From: Amycolatopsis nigrescens CSC17Ta-90
Lineage (GTDB): Bacteria; Actinomycetota; Actinomycetes; Mycobacteriales; Pseudonocardiaceae
Length of the DNA stretch: 64,000 nucleotides
Direction of reading: 5' to 3'
Assembly: GCF_000384315.1 (NCBI RefSeq)
Contig: NZ_ARVW01000001.1
Location: 186,001 to 250,000 of the forward strand
Position numbers and translations under genes: made by a program. Positions 43,133 to 51,894 of this stretch are shown here, one piece after another. The notes beneath the pieces were generated by a model, which was given only the letters and a program-made list of their open reading frames with translations, did not search any database and had not been told where the DNA came from. The first letter of the stretch is position 1. Every line of letters begins with the position of its first letter.

Positions 43133-43864
43133 ATGCCGGCCGAAGAACAGCCGTTTCCCTCGGTGTGGACCCGTCCCCCACGGCAGCGGCGGGAACAGCC
43201 GTCGCTGAGCCGGGAGCAGATCGTCGCCGCGGCGCTGCGGTTGATGGACGCCGAGGGCATCGACGCGCTGAGCATGCGCAAACTCGGCACCCTGCTCAAT
43301 GCCGGGGCAACCTCGATGTACACGCACGTGGCCAACAAGGACGAGCTGATCGAGCTGGTCGTGGACGAGGTCTACGGCGAGGTCGAGCTACCGGTTCCCG
43401 GCGCGGACTGGCTGGCGGCCGTCACCGGCTGCGCGCACAGCATCCGGGCGACGGTGCTGCGCCACCCGTGGCTCGTCTCCGTGCTCGGCGAGGCGGGCGT
43501 GGCCTATCTCGGGCCGAACCTGATCCGGCTGACCGAAGCCATTCTCGCCGTGTTCGAGGAAGGCGGCTTCCCGTTGGAGGCGGCCGACCAGGCGATGAAC
43601 ACCGTCTTCGCCTACGTCATCGGGTTGTCGACCAGTGAAGCCGCGTGGCTGACCACGCTGGCGCGCAGCGGACAGGGCGAGCAGGAGTGGGCCGAGCGCC
43701 TCTGGCCCGCCGCCGAACGAGCGGTGCGGGACCACCCGCGACAGCGCAGGCTGTATGCCGCACAGCGAGGCCAGAATCTGGCGGCCACCCGCGACGGCGA
43801 GTTCGCGGTCGGGCTCGACTGCGTGCTGCACGGCCTCGCGGCCCGTCTGATCCCCACCAGCTGA
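43133..43864 (+). CDS. TetR-family regulator
   Basis: 243 residues from ATG 43133 with CGAGGAGACC before it. HTH: QIVAAALRLMDAEGIDALSM, then RKLGTLLNAGATSMYTHVAN, with the SMYTHV recognition helix. The C-terminal domain (LRHPWLVSVLGEAG and NTVFAYVIGLSTSEAAW) matches the TetR_C_1 group related to TetR itself and to regulators of efflux and antibiotic genes. Divergent from the serine hydrolase gene, its likely target. Confidence 0.9.
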   Translation: MPAEEQPFPSVWTRPPRQRREQPSLSREQIVAAALRLMDAEGIDALSMRKLGTLLNAGATSMYTHVANKDELIELVVDEVYGEVELPVPGADWLAAVTGCAHSIRATVLRHPWLVSVLGEAGVAYLGPNLIRLTEAILAVFEEGGFPLEAADQAMNTVFAYVIGLSTSEAAWLTTLARSGQGEQEWAERLWPAAERAVRDHPRQRRLYAAQRGQNLAATRDGEFAVGLDCVLHGLAARLIPTS

Positions 43865-43879
43865 CCTGCCGGTACGCGG

Positions 43880-44341
43880 TCAAAGCAGGCGGGACATGAA
43901 GGTGCTGTTGGGATCCGCGACGTAGTCGCCGAACGGCCCGCACGGCGCGAAGCCCGCGCCGGCGTAGAGCGCCCTGGCGGGGGCGAAGAAGTCCATGCTG
44001 CCGGTTTCCAGCGAAATGCGCGTGACACCGCGGGTTCTGGCGTCGTCGAGGAGATGCTCGAGCATCCTGCGCGCGATGCCTTCGCCCCGCCGCGCCGGAT
44101 CGGTGCGCATGCTCTTCAGTTCTTCGTGCCCCGGCTTCAGTTCCGTCAACGCCGCGGTGCCGACGATCTCGTCGCCATCGCACCCGATCCACAGCCGGAC
44201 CGAAGGATCGGCCAGTTCGGCCAGGCTCAGCGCGTGCTGGCTCTCCACCGGCGCCGTGGGCGCGATGTCGTCCAGGTGCGCCTGCAGGAACGCCCGGACC
44301 CGCGGGTCGCCCAGGTCGGCGCGCACGATCTTCATCCGCAT
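43880..44341 (-). CDS. GNAT-family N-acetyltransferase
   Basis: 153 residues. Motif A is MRTDPARRGEGIARRMLEHL (R/Q-x-x-G-x-G/A), with motif B SLETGSMDFFAPARALYAGA and the end GFAPCGPFGDYVADPNSTFM. Resembles small-molecule acetyltransferases of the PhnO/YsnE type. Convergent with the TetR gene and followed by the remains of a RamB-like gene. Substrate unknown. Confidence 0.88.
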   Translation of the reverse strand: MRMKIVRADLGDPRVRAFLQAHLDDIAPTAPVESQHALSLAELADPSVRLWIGCDGDEIVGTAALTELKPGHEELKSMRTDPARRGEGIARRMLEHLLDDARTRGVTRISLETGSMDFFAPARALYAGAGFAPCGPFGDYVADPNSTFMSRLL

Positions 44342-44371
44342 GCGCCGATCTTGCCACGGCCCAGCGCCCGC

Positions 44372-44777
44372 TCAGTCCGGCGGCGGATAGGGCACCAGGC
44401 TGCTGGCGTGGCGCAGTTCGCAGCTTTCGCAGCTGAGGCCGATCGCGAAGGTCTTGCCGGGATCGCCGTGCCCACCCGCGCCGCGGGTAACCGTGCGGGC
44501 GAGTGGCAGACTGGCGTTTGGAGATGTCGCCGGCCTGGTCGACCCGGACGAACGAGAACGGCAGCACGAGCGCGCCGGCGTAGTAGTTGGCCAGCCCAAT
44601 CCGCGCCAGCCGCCGCGCCGTTTCCCCGCTGTAGGGCCAGTTCCCGGCCAACCGGCCGCTCACGTCGCCGGCCTCCAGCACCGCCGGTTCCGAGGCGAGC
44701 CGGAAGGCCTCGCCGGGATGCAGCCGCAGTTCGGCGGCGAGCTTCTCGGCGGGCTCGTCCACTAGTGCTCTGTCCAT
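44372..44777 (-). pseudogene. Decayed RamB-like XRE/DUF2083 transcriptional regulator
   Basis: Two overlapping minus frames together spell pieces of an actinobacterial acetyl-CoA-responsive RamB-type regulator. Frame 1: EAFRLASEPAVLEAGDVSGR, LAGNWPYSGETARRLARIGL, ANYYAGALVLPFS, then directly FVRVDQAGDISKRQS. Frame 2 continues: LARTVTRGAGGHGDPGKTFA, IGLSCESCELRHA. Intact relatives have roughly 60 residues between LPFS and FVRVDQAG and about 45 between SKRQS and the ART block. So there are at least two internal deletions, one also shifting the frame, and the N-terminal HTH is absent, cut where the 15-bp inverted repeat begins. Confidence 0.7.
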
Positions 44778-44802
44778 GAAACCTATCTGGACAGAGCACT
44801 AG
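44762..44802. repeat. 15-bp perfect inverted repeat at the pseudogene/HNH gene junction
   Basis: CTAGTGCTCTGTCCA (44762-44776) and its exact complement (44788-44802) with an 11-nt spacer. It covers the stop codon of the HNH gene and the broken 5' end of the RamB-like pseudogene. It could end HNH transcription (no T tract), or be the joined ends of a deleted insertion sequence, which its position at a truncation point suggests. Confidence 0.75.
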
Positions 44803-46034
44803 AAAGGTGGTGGCTCGTCGGTGATCTTCGGAGGTGGTGGCGGATCGAGCAGTGGTTCGGGTCTGGTGGTGTAGGTGCGGCCGGTGGGGGTGGTGACCGT
44901 TAAATCGGCCGTTTCGGGGTCGAACTCGAATTTCCAGCCGGGCTCGTCTTTCAAGCGGTGGTGGTGACGGCACAGGCAGCACAGGTTCTGTTCGCAGGTG
45001 TCCCCGTTTTCCGACCACGGCGTGCAATGGTCCGCGTCGCACCGTTGCGCGGGGCGGTTGCAGCCCGGTGCACGGCAGGTGCGATCCCGCACTCGGACCA
45101 GTTCGGCCAAGTCCGCCGGTGGCCGATACCTCTTGCGGCCGATATCGCGGACGGTGCCCGACACCGGATCGGTCAGCACCTTCCGCCACACCGAACCGGG
45201 CTGGTTCATGACCTGGCGGCCGATCTCACCGGGGATCGGGCCATGACCGACCAGCTCACAGCCGTCATCGCGGATACCCAACGCGGTATCGAGCGGGATA
45301 TGGATGAACACCTGAGCAGCCAAGCCTTCCCAGCCCTTGCCGAGCAGCAACTCCGCCAGCACATCGGCTCGAAGCTGGTCCATCGTGCGGGTTTCATCGC
45401 CACCGCGGAGCTTCCGGGCGAGCATGTCGATGCGGGCATACACGGCGGTCGCGATTTCGACCGGGAGGTAGGCCCACAGTGAGGCCATCGCGTCGGGCTC
45501 GTGGTGCAACTCGACCCGCCGCTGCTTCCTGCGGGCTTCAGCCCGCGCCTGCTGGCCTTCCGGATCGAGACTCGCCACCACGCGAGTCACCGTTTTCCGC
45601 CAGTTGCTCGGATTCTTCTCACCAATCCGCGCCGACAGAATCTCATCCGCCTGACGGGCCAATTCGTCCGACAACACCGCCACCCCATCAAACGCCTGAC
45701 GAGCCTTCTCGATATCCAACTCGCCCTCGGTCATCGCGGCCAACAGACATGGCATCCGGGACACCAACGCTTTCGCCAAGGCTACCCGGGTTGCGGTCGT
45801 TTCACGGGACAACCGCAACTCCGGCGCCAACTCATCCGCCACCCACCGCGCACCACCACGAGCACGGCTGACCTGCGCGATCGCCTGAGCCTGCACCGCC
45901 TGCATACGACAGATCGCCCGCCGAGCCGAGATCACCACCCCCACCGCCTGCGACACATCGAGCCGCTCAATCGACGCCGCATTCATCGACGACAACCAAT
46001 CCGGCGGCAACATACTGAAATCAACATACAACAT
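44799..46034 (-). CDS. DUF222 / HNH endonuclease domain protein (13E12-repeat type)
   Basis: 411 residues from ATG 46034. DUF222 domain about 30-290 (LSRETTATRVALAKALVSRM, FDGVAVLSDELARQADEIL), then a C-terminal HNH nuclease: VRDRTCRAPGCNRPAQRCDA followed by DHCTPWSENGDTCEQNLCCL, then CRHHHRLKDEPGW. Cys pairs and the HxxxxxxGG-like HH region are complete. The family is repeated many times in actinobacterial genomes, related to REP13E12 in Mycobacterium tuberculosis, and is thought to be mobile, though its action is unproven. Base composition is lower in GC than that of neighbouring genes, which supports transfer. The 15-bp palindrome at 44762-44802 covers its stop. Confidence 0.88.
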   Translation of the reverse strand: MLYVDFSMLPPDWLSSMNAASIERLDVSQAVGVVISARRAICRMQAVQAQAIAQVSRARGGARWVADELAPELRLSRETTATRVALAKALVSRMPCLLAAMTEGELDIEKARQAFDGVAVLSDELARQADEILSARIGEKNPSNWRKTVTRVVASLDPEGQQARAEARRKQRRVELHHEPDAMASLWAYLPVEIATAVYARIDMLARKLRGGDETRTMDQLRADVLAELLLGKGWEGLAAQVFIHIPLDTALGIRDDGCELVGHGPIPGEIGRQVMNQPGSVWRKVLTDPVSGTVRDIGRKRYRPPADLAELVRVRDRTCRAPGCNRPAQRCDADHCTPWSENGDTCEQNLCCLCRHHHRLKDEPGWKFEFDPETADLTVTTPTGRTYTTRPEPLLDPPPPPKITDEPPPF

Positions 46035-46152
46035 GCGAACCCCCGTAGTTTCGAATGTACCTCCATAATACCGCCGAACCCCGACAAAAACCGCCAGAGG
46101 ACAAACACGAAAGAAGGAAAGCTCATGCATTTCTCGCCGATGACCACAGCGA

Positions 46153-46683
46153 CTAGCGCGTGAAGTCCCAGCGGGTGGCGCCGTGCGGTTCCGCGGTAGC
46201 CACGCCCACCGCGGAATGCAGCGTGACGCGGTACAGGTGCCACGGCGGCGGGCCCGCACTGGGCGCGCTGTAGGGGGCCGTGAACGCGTCGCCGGCCACC
46301 GAAGCCGGCCATCCGCCCGCGCGGTAGACGGCCGCCACCCGCTCCAGGGTGGCCGGGTCGGTGACCCGGTGGGCCTCGCCGTCGAGCACCAGGTCGATGC
46401 CGCGCAGGCGCACCGACAAACTGCACGCCGGGTTCGCCGCCAGGTTGCGGGACCTGCGGGTGCCCGGCCCGCCTTGGAAGTACAGGGCGTCGTCCACCCA
46501 GACGGCCCCGACGCCCGCGGAGTGCGGCCGTCCGTCGGGCCGCACGGTGGCGACGAAGAACGTCAGGTCGGCGGTGGGGGTATCGCTGGCGAGAACGTCG
46601 CGCGGGCGGCTCCAGGGCAGCGCCGCGGACCCGTATCGGTCGAGGTTGCGGGTCGAGATCGGTTCGTTCTTGGTGTCAGTCAT
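46153..46683 (-). CDS. Pyridoxamine 5'-phosphate oxidase-like FMN/F420 protein
   Basis: 176 residues from ATG 46683. Split-barrel flavin fold: LTFFVATVRPDGRPHSAGVG, VWVDDALYFQGGPGTRRSRN, LAANPACSLSVRLRGIDLVL. These are the PNPOx/F420-dependent (FDOR-B) blocks. The C-terminal part (PWHLYRVTLHSAVGVATAEP followed by RWDFTR) is typical. Role may be oxidation or reduction of a small molecule with FMN or F420. Divergent from the P450 gene at 46815. Confidence 0.85.
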   Translation of the reverse strand: MTDTKNEPISTRNLDRYGSAALPWSRPRDVLASDTPTADLTFFVATVRPDGRPHSAGVGAVWVDDALYFQGGPGTRRSRNLAANPACSLSVRLRGIDLVLDGEAHRVTDPATLERVAAVYRAGGWPASVAGDAFTAPYSAPSAGPPPWHLYRVTLHSAVGVATAEPHGATRWDFTR

Positions 46684-46814
46684 ACCTGTGCGTCGATCGG
46701 CGAGACCCCGGATCGACACCGGGCGCCGCCGGATTTCCGCCGGCTCCCGCGATCAGCGGTTGGCACCGCCCCGGACCGCCCGGCATCCTTGAACGATCGT
46801 CCGAAGGGGAAAGC

Positions 46815-48032
46815 ATGGCTGCCAAGCTGGAACAGGACGTCGCTGCCGCGGCGCTGGCGGCGCTGAACACCGCGGAAGGCAAGGCCGACCCGTACCCGCA
46901 CTACGCCAGGCTGCGCGCGCTCGGGCCCGCGGTGACCAGCGCGGACGGGATGCTGGTGGTCACCGGATACCGGCAGAGCGCCGCGCTGATGCGCGATCAC
47001 CGGCTGCAGAAGATGCCGGAACTGATCCTGCTCGCCGCCGGGCACCACGACTGGCGGGACCGGCCATCGCTGCGGCTGATGTACACCAGCGTCCTGGTGC
47101 TCAACCCGCCCGAGCACACCCGGCTGCGCCGCCTGATCTCCGCCGCGTTCACCATCCGCCGGGTCGCCGGGCTGCGCCCCGCCATCGAGCGGATCACCGC
47201 CGAGACCTGCGAACGGGTCGAGGGCAGCACGGACTTCGTCACCGATTTCGCGTTTCCCCTGCCGGTCACCGTGATCGGGGAACTGCTCGGTATCCCGCCC
47301 GCCGACCGGGCCGCGTTCCAGCCCCTCGTCCGGGACTGGACGATGGTGCTGGAGGACCTGAGCCCGGCCGCGGTCGACCGGGCGGACGCCGCCGCGGTCA
47401 CCATCCGCGACTACCTCACCGACCTGGCCGCCGCGCGGCGCGCGAAACCCGCCGACGACCTGATCTCGGCGATGATGACCGCACTGGACGACAACGAAGC
47501 GCTGGACGCCGAGGCAGTGGTGACCATGGCTGCGCTCCTGTTCGCCGCAGGCTTCGAGACCACCACCGGGCTGCTCACGAACGGCCTGCTCGCGCTGCTG
47601 GCCGCACCGGAGCAAGCGGCGCGGCTGCGCACCGAACCCGAAATCGCCGCGCCCGCGGTGGAAGAGCTGCTTCGCTACGACTCCCCCGTGCAGTTCATGT
47701 CCACCCGCAGCGCCCCCACCGATCTCACCATCGCCGGCATCGACTTCGCCGAAGGGCAGCGCGTGCTCAACCTGGTCGGCGCGGCCAACCGCGACCCCGC
47801 GGTGTTCGACGAGCCCGACCGGCTGGTGCTGGACCGCGCCGCCGAACCGCCGCTCTCCTTCGGCGGCGGAGTGCACTACTGCGTCGGCGCGCCGCTGGCC
47901 AGGCTGGAGGGGCAGATCGCCTTCCCAGCCCTGCTCTCGCGTTTCCCCCGGCTCGCGTTGGCCGGTACCCCGGTCATCCGGCAGGGACTGGCCCTGCACA
48001 GCTACACGTCCGTGCCGGTGACCACGAACTGA
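46815..48032 (+). CDS. Cytochrome P450
   Basis: 405 residues from ATG 46815. I-helix FAAGFETTTGLL (A-G-x-E-T-T), K-helix ExxR in EELLRYDSPVQFM, and haem loop FGGGVHYCVGAPLARLEGQI with the Cys ligand. Length and motifs are those of soluble class-I actinobacterial P450s such as CYP107. Needs ferredoxin and reductase from elsewhere. Followed by a secreted repeat protein and an O-methyltransferase gene in the same direction. Confidence 0.93.
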   Translation: MAAKLEQDVAAAALAALNTAEGKADPYPHYARLRALGPAVTSADGMLVVTGYRQSAALMRDHRLQKMPELILLAAGHHDWRDRPSLRLMYTSVLVLNPPEHTRLRRLISAAFTIRRVAGLRPAIERITAETCERVEGSTDFVTDFAFPLPVTVIGELLGIPPADRAAFQPLVRDWTMVLEDLSPAAVDRADAAAVTIRDYLTDLAAARRAKPADDLISAMMTALDDNEALDAEAVVTMAALLFAAGFETTTGLLTNGLLALLAAPEQAARLRTEPEIAAPAVEELLRYDSPVQFMSTRSAPTDLTIAGIDFAEGQRVLNLVGAANRDPAVFDEPDRLVLDRAAEPPLSFGGGVHYCVGAPLARLEGQIAFPALLSRFPRLALAGTPVIRQGLALHSYTSVPVTTN

Positions 48033-48104
48033 GCCGGGGCAACCTGATCAACAGCGCGCACGTCCTACCGGAGAGGGAAATTCACCAACCGGAGGGCTGC
48101 CACG

Positions 48105-49211
48105 TTGCTGACGTTGAAAACGGCGAAACGGACCGGGACCATCCTCGTCGTGGTGGCCGCCATGGCGGCCGGCAGCACGGGGGCGGCGACCGCGCGGGAC
48201 ACCTGGGCCGGCGAGCCCTTCCCGCCAAGGCCGGACATGGCCTCCTACGTCACCACCGCTGCCAGCGGAGGCGGGGCGACCTGGGCGTTCGGCAGCTACA
48301 CCCGGCCCGGCGCACCCACGTCGATCAACGCGCAGGCGTTCCGGCGCGACGAGTCCGGCGGCTGGCAGGAGACGCCGGTACCGAACATCGGGAACATCGT
48401 CGCCTCCGCGGTGACCGGCCCCGGTGACGCCTGGGCCGTCAGCTCGTTCGCCAAGGTCAGCGCCGGCGGCACCGTGCACTGGGACGGCCGCGCCTGGACG
48501 CAGGTGCCGCTGGAGGTGCCCGGCGCCCCGCGGATCTCCCCCAGCGACGTCACCGCGATCGGCTCCGACGTCTGGACCATCGGGAAGGCGTATCGCGACG
48601 GCGAGGACCCGCAGCAGTTCAGCTTCGCCAAACGCTGGGACGGCACCGGCTGGCAGGACGTCCCGCTCCCGGCCGCCGCCAACGACCTGTCCTTCTCCAG
48701 CGTCAACGGCGCCGCACCGAACGACCTCTGGCTGGCCGGCACCACCAGCCAGCGCCCGGCGCAGCTCGTCGCGATGCACTGGGACGGCCGCGCCTGGACC
48801 CAGACCCCGGTGCCCCCGGTGGACGTCCCCGCCACGGACTACCTCACCGTGCACGACGTAGCCGCGTACTCCCCGGCCGACGTGTGGATCTCGGCCACCC
48901 ACGCGGTCTACGACGAGCCCGACCACAGCCTCCCCGTCCTGATGCACTGGGACGGCACCGCGTGGACCCGGCAACCGGCTCCCGTGCCCACCGGCGGCCT
49001 CGGCAGGCTCGTGCCCGCCGAGGGCGCGCTGTGGAACCTCGGCAGCGAGGCGCTGCTCCGCTACGACGGCAGCTCGTGGCAGGCCGTCGCCGGCCCGCCG
49101 GAGGGCCGCCTCGGCACCGGCACCGAACTCCCGGACGGCCGCCTGCTCGGCATCGGCTCGCAGGGCGCCACCGACCGGCCCCAGCCCTTCGCCGCCGTGC
49201 ACAACCGCTGA
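48105..49211 (+). CDS. Secreted beta-propeller-like repeat protein
   Basis: 368 residues from TTG 48105, backed by GGAGGG 9-14 nt upstream. Signal peptide 1-30 (ILVVVAAMAAGSTGAATA). Five or more repeats of about 50 residues contain a strand with AWxVSS/DVWTIG and a HWDGRAWTQVPLP-like strand, as in actinomycete exported propellers. No catalytic motif seen. Possibly a cell-surface or binding protein. No family assignment. Confidence 0.75.
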   Translation: MLTLKTAKRTGTILVVVAAMAAGSTGAATARDTWAGEPFPPRPDMASYVTTAASGGGATWAFGSYTRPGAPTSINAQAFRRDESGGWQETPVPNIGNIVASAVTGPGDAWAVSSFAKVSAGGTVHWDGRAWTQVPLEVPGAPRISPSDVTAIGSDVWTIGKAYRDGEDPQQFSFAKRWDGTGWQDVPLPAAANDLSFSSVNGAAPNDLWLAGTTSQRPAQLVAMHWDGRAWTQTPVPPVDVPATDYLTVHDVAAYSPADVWISATHAVYDEPDHSLPVLMHWDGTAWTRQPAPVPTGGLGRLVPAEGALWNLGSEALLRYDGSSWQAVAGPPEGRLGTGTELPDGRLLGIGSQGATDRPQPFAAVHNR

Positions 49212-49249
49212 CGCACACGTTTGCCCGCAACGATTTTCGATTGACAGGC

Positions 49250-50260
49250 GTGCCACCGTGGATCTTCGTGGACGAACACGAAATCGCCGAACTCCGGAAC
49301 CTGGCCGGGCTGGCCACCCCGATGGCGCTGCGGGTCGCGGTGACCCTTGGCCTGCCGGACCGGTTGCGTGGTGACGGCGCGGCCGCCGAGCGGGTCGCGG
49401 CCGAACTCGGCGTGTCCCCGATCGCGCTCGAACTGCTGCTGGGCCACCTGGCGACCCTCGGCGTCGTCGAGCAGACGCCCACCGGCTACCGGACCACCCG
49501 CTACGGGGCGAACCTGTGCACCGACGCCGGCAACGGGCTGACCAACTTCCTGCACCTGGACCTGGCGGGCGGCCGCGCCGAACTGGCCTTCGCCGAACTC
49601 CTGCACAGCATCACCACCGGCGACGCCGCCTACCCCCGCCGCTACGGCCAGGACTTCTGGGCCGACCTCACCGCACAGCCGCATCTCCGCGAATCGTTCG
49701 ACCAGCAGATGACGCACCGGTTCCGCGAGCAGATCCCGGGGATCGTGGACGGCTACGACTGGGGCCGCTTCGCCACCATCGTCGACGTCGGCGGTGGGCA
49801 CGGCACCCTCCTCGCCGCGATCCTGGCCGCCCACCCCCGGCTGCGCGGCCAGCTGATCGACCTCGACCCCACCGCGACCGAAGCCGGCCACACCTTCCGC
49901 GCACACGGGGTCGACGATCGGGCGCAAACGACCGCGGTGAGCTTCTTCGACCCTTTGCCCCCAGGGGCGGATGCCTATCTGCTGTGCGACATCCTGCACG
50001 ACTGGGACGACGAGCACGCGCACCGGATCCTGAGCCGCTGCGTCGAAGCCGTCGTCCCGGCCGGCCGCGTCCTGGTCGTCGAACCGGTCGGCGGACGACG
50101 CGCCGCCACCGAGTTCGACCTGGCCATGCTGGTGATCTTCGGAGGCCGCGAGCGCCGGGTCGACGAGTTCCGTGCCCTCGCCTCGGCGCACGGACTGGTC
50201 CTGGACACCGTGGCCGACCTGACCGACCAGCGCTGCCTGCTGGAGTTCCGCCTCGGCTGA
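49250..50260 (+). CDS. SAM-dependent O-methyltransferase (plant/fungal OMT-like, Methyltransf_2)
   Basis: 336 residues from GTG 49250 (TTG 49241 and GTG 49268 are alternatives). An N-terminal winged-helix dimerisation domain (TPMALRVAVTLGLPDRLRGD and ELLLGHLATLGVVEQTPTGY) precedes the Rossmann domain with DVGGGHGTLLAAIL (motif I). LLCDILHDWDDEHAHRIL holds the His thought to act as base in this family. These enzymes methylate phenolic or hydroxyl groups in natural products. Neighbour to the P450, which could supply the hydroxyl group. Confidence 0.9.
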   Translation: MPPWIFVDEHEIAELRNLAGLATPMALRVAVTLGLPDRLRGDGAAAERVAAELGVSPIALELLLGHLATLGVVEQTPTGYRTTRYGANLCTDAGNGLTNFLHLDLAGGRAELAFAELLHSITTGDAAYPRRYGQDFWADLTAQPHLRESFDQQMTHRFREQIPGIVDGYDWGRFATIVDVGGGHGTLLAAILAAHPRLRGQLIDLDPTATEAGHTFRAHGVDDRAQTTAVSFFDPLPPGADAYLLCDILHDWDDEHAHRILSRCVEAVVPAGRVLVVEPVGGRRAATEFDLAMLVIFGGRERRVDEFRALASAHGLVLDTVADLTDQRCLLEFRLG

Positions 50261-50267
50261 GCGCCGG

Positions 50268-51218
50268 TCAGCTCATCAGCACGATTTTTCCCCTGGCGTG
50301 GCGGCTTTCGCTCAGCTCGTGCGCGGCCGCGGCCTCGGCGAGCGGGAACGCCGCCGCGACCGGCACCCGCAGCCTGCCCTCACCAGCGAGCGTGACCGCG
50401 ATCGGAAGGCCGTGCAGCGCCAACGGGTCGGCGGCGCCCACCGCCGCGCCGGTTTCTCCGGCCGGCGCTCCGTGCGACAGGTGCACGCCGTGCTCCGCCG
50501 CTGCGGTGACGTCGGCGAGCGTCACCACCCGCGTCGGGTCGCCGGCGATGGCGACGAGCTCCGGCAGCGTCCCTCCGGCGCAGTCGACCACACCGTCCAC
50601 TCCGGACGGTGCCAGCGCGCGGATCCGTTCGGCGAGCCCCGGCCCGTACGTTGTCGGCTTCGCGCCGAGGGAACGCAGGAACTCGTGGTTGCGCTCGCTC
50701 GCGGTACCGAGCACGGTGGCGCCGCGGGCGACTGCGAGCTGGACGACGATGCTGCCCGTCCCGCCGGCCGCGCCCTGCACGAGCACGGTGTGCCCGGCGC
50801 CGACCGCGAGCCGGTCGAGGACCCTGGTGCCCGCCTCGACGGCACCCGCCGCGCCACCCGCTTCCGCCCAACTCCACCCGGCCGGTTTGGGCGCCCAGGC
50901 GGCCAGTACCGCGAACTCCGCGTTGGCGCCGCGCGCGGCCGAATCGGCCATGCCGAACACCTCGTCGCCGATGCCAACGCCGGTGACCCCGTCGCCGACC
51001 TCGTCCACCACGCCCGCGGCCTCCACCCCGGTGCGATACGGGAAAGTCACGGGCACCAAGGCACGCATCTCCCCGGAGCGGATGCGGATCTCCCCGGCCG
51101 CGATCCCGGAGGCCCGTACCGCGACCCGAATTTCGCCCGGTCCGGCGTGCGGCGCTTCGACCTCGGCGACATGCACGACACCGGGCGGGCCGTATTCGGT
51201 GAACTGGATTGCTCTCAT
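50268..51218 (-). CDS. Zinc-independent MDR/quinone oxidoreductase (NADPH)
   Basis: 316 residues from ATG 51218. Begins MRAIQFTEYGPPGVVHVAEV, followed by FPYRTGVEAAGVVDEVGDGV and the nucleotide-binding LVQGAAGGTGSIVVQLAVAR (GxxGxxG region). Catalytic zinc ligands of alcohol dehydrogenases are lacking, so it belongs to the quinone reductase (QOR) group. Divergent from the TetR gene at 51267, which most likely controls it. Confidence 0.88.
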   Translation of the reverse strand: MRAIQFTEYGPPGVVHVAEVEAPHAGPGEIRVAVRASGIAAGEIRIRSGEMRALVPVTFPYRTGVEAAGVVDEVGDGVTGVGIGDEVFGMADSAARGANAEFAVLAAWAPKPAGWSWAEAGGAAGAVEAGTRVLDRLAVGAGHTVLVQGAAGGTGSIVVQLAVARGATVLGTASERNHEFLRSLGAKPTTYGPGLAERIRALAPSGVDGVVDCAGGTLPELVAIAGDPTRVVTLADVTAAAEHGVHLSHGAPAGETGAAVGAADPLALHGLPIAVTLAGEGRLRVPVAAAFPLAEAAAAHELSESRHARGKIVLMS

Positions 51219-51253
51219 GCACCGAACGTAACGGAGCACCCCGTCCGGTTGGC

Positions 51254-51259
51254 TAAAGT
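51254..51259 (+). promoter_or_regulatory. -10 box TAAAGT of a leaderless TetR gene
   Basis: TAAAGT fits TAnnnT and ends 7 nt before GTG 51267; no ribosome binding site precedes either GTG 51258 or 51267. It favours the second start. Confidence 0.35.
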
Positions 51260-51266
51260 GAGAGCG

Positions 51267-51887
51267 GTGACGACCCAAGTGATAAAACGGCGCTCGGATG
51301 CCCGCGACAACCGCGAGCGCATCCTCGTGGTCGCTCGCGTGGCCTTCGCCGCCGAGGGCCTCGACGTGCCGATCCGGGAGATCGCCCGGCGCGCCGAAGT
51401 CGGTGTCGCGACCGTCTACCGGCACTTCGAGACCAAGGAAGCGCTGCTGTCCGAAGCCTTCGCCGAGCAGCTGACCCTTTGCTCGGCGATCGTGGCGGAA
51501 GGGCTGGCGGCGGAGGCCCCGTGGCGCGGGTTCTGCCTGGTGATCGAGAAGCTGATGGAGTTGCACGCCCTGGACCGGGGATTCGCCCGCGCGTTCACCT
51601 CGCAGCTCCCCCGGGCGGCCGGCTTCGCCGAGGAGCGCGATCGCACCCTGCGCCTGCTGCTCGAACTGGTGCGGCTGGCGAAGGAAGCCGGCGACCTGCG
51701 GGAGGATTTCGTGCTGGAGGACATCAGCCTGGCGCTGATGGCGAACGAAGGCATCCGCGCCGAGTCACCCGAGATGAGGGTCGCGGCGTCGCGTCGCTTC
51801 GCGGCACTGATGATCCAGTCGTTCCAGGCGAACCCCGTCCGGACGCCGCTTCCGCCCGCCGTCCGGCTGCCGCTGTCCAGGGCATAG
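51267..51887 (+). CDS. TetR-family regulator
   Basis: 206 residues from GTG 51267. HTH: RERILVVARVAFAAEGLDVP, then IREIARRAEVGVATVYRHFE, with VATVYRHF as recognition helix. C-terminal domain with TetR_C_SlmA-like RFAALMIQSFQANP. Divergent from the quinone oxidoreductase gene across 48 bp, where no long palindrome was seen. Probable repressor of that gene. Confidence 0.9.
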   Translation: MTTQVIKRRSDARDNRERILVVARVAFAAEGLDVPIREIARRAEVGVATVYRHFETKEALLSEAFAEQLTLCSAIVAEGLAAEAPWRGFCLVIEKLMELHALDRGFARAFTSQLPRAAGFAEERDRTLRLLLELVRLAKEAGDLREDFVLEDISLALMANEGIRAESPEMRVAASRRFAALMIQSFQANPVRTPLPPAVRLPLSRA

Positions 51888-51894
51888 CGCGGCA

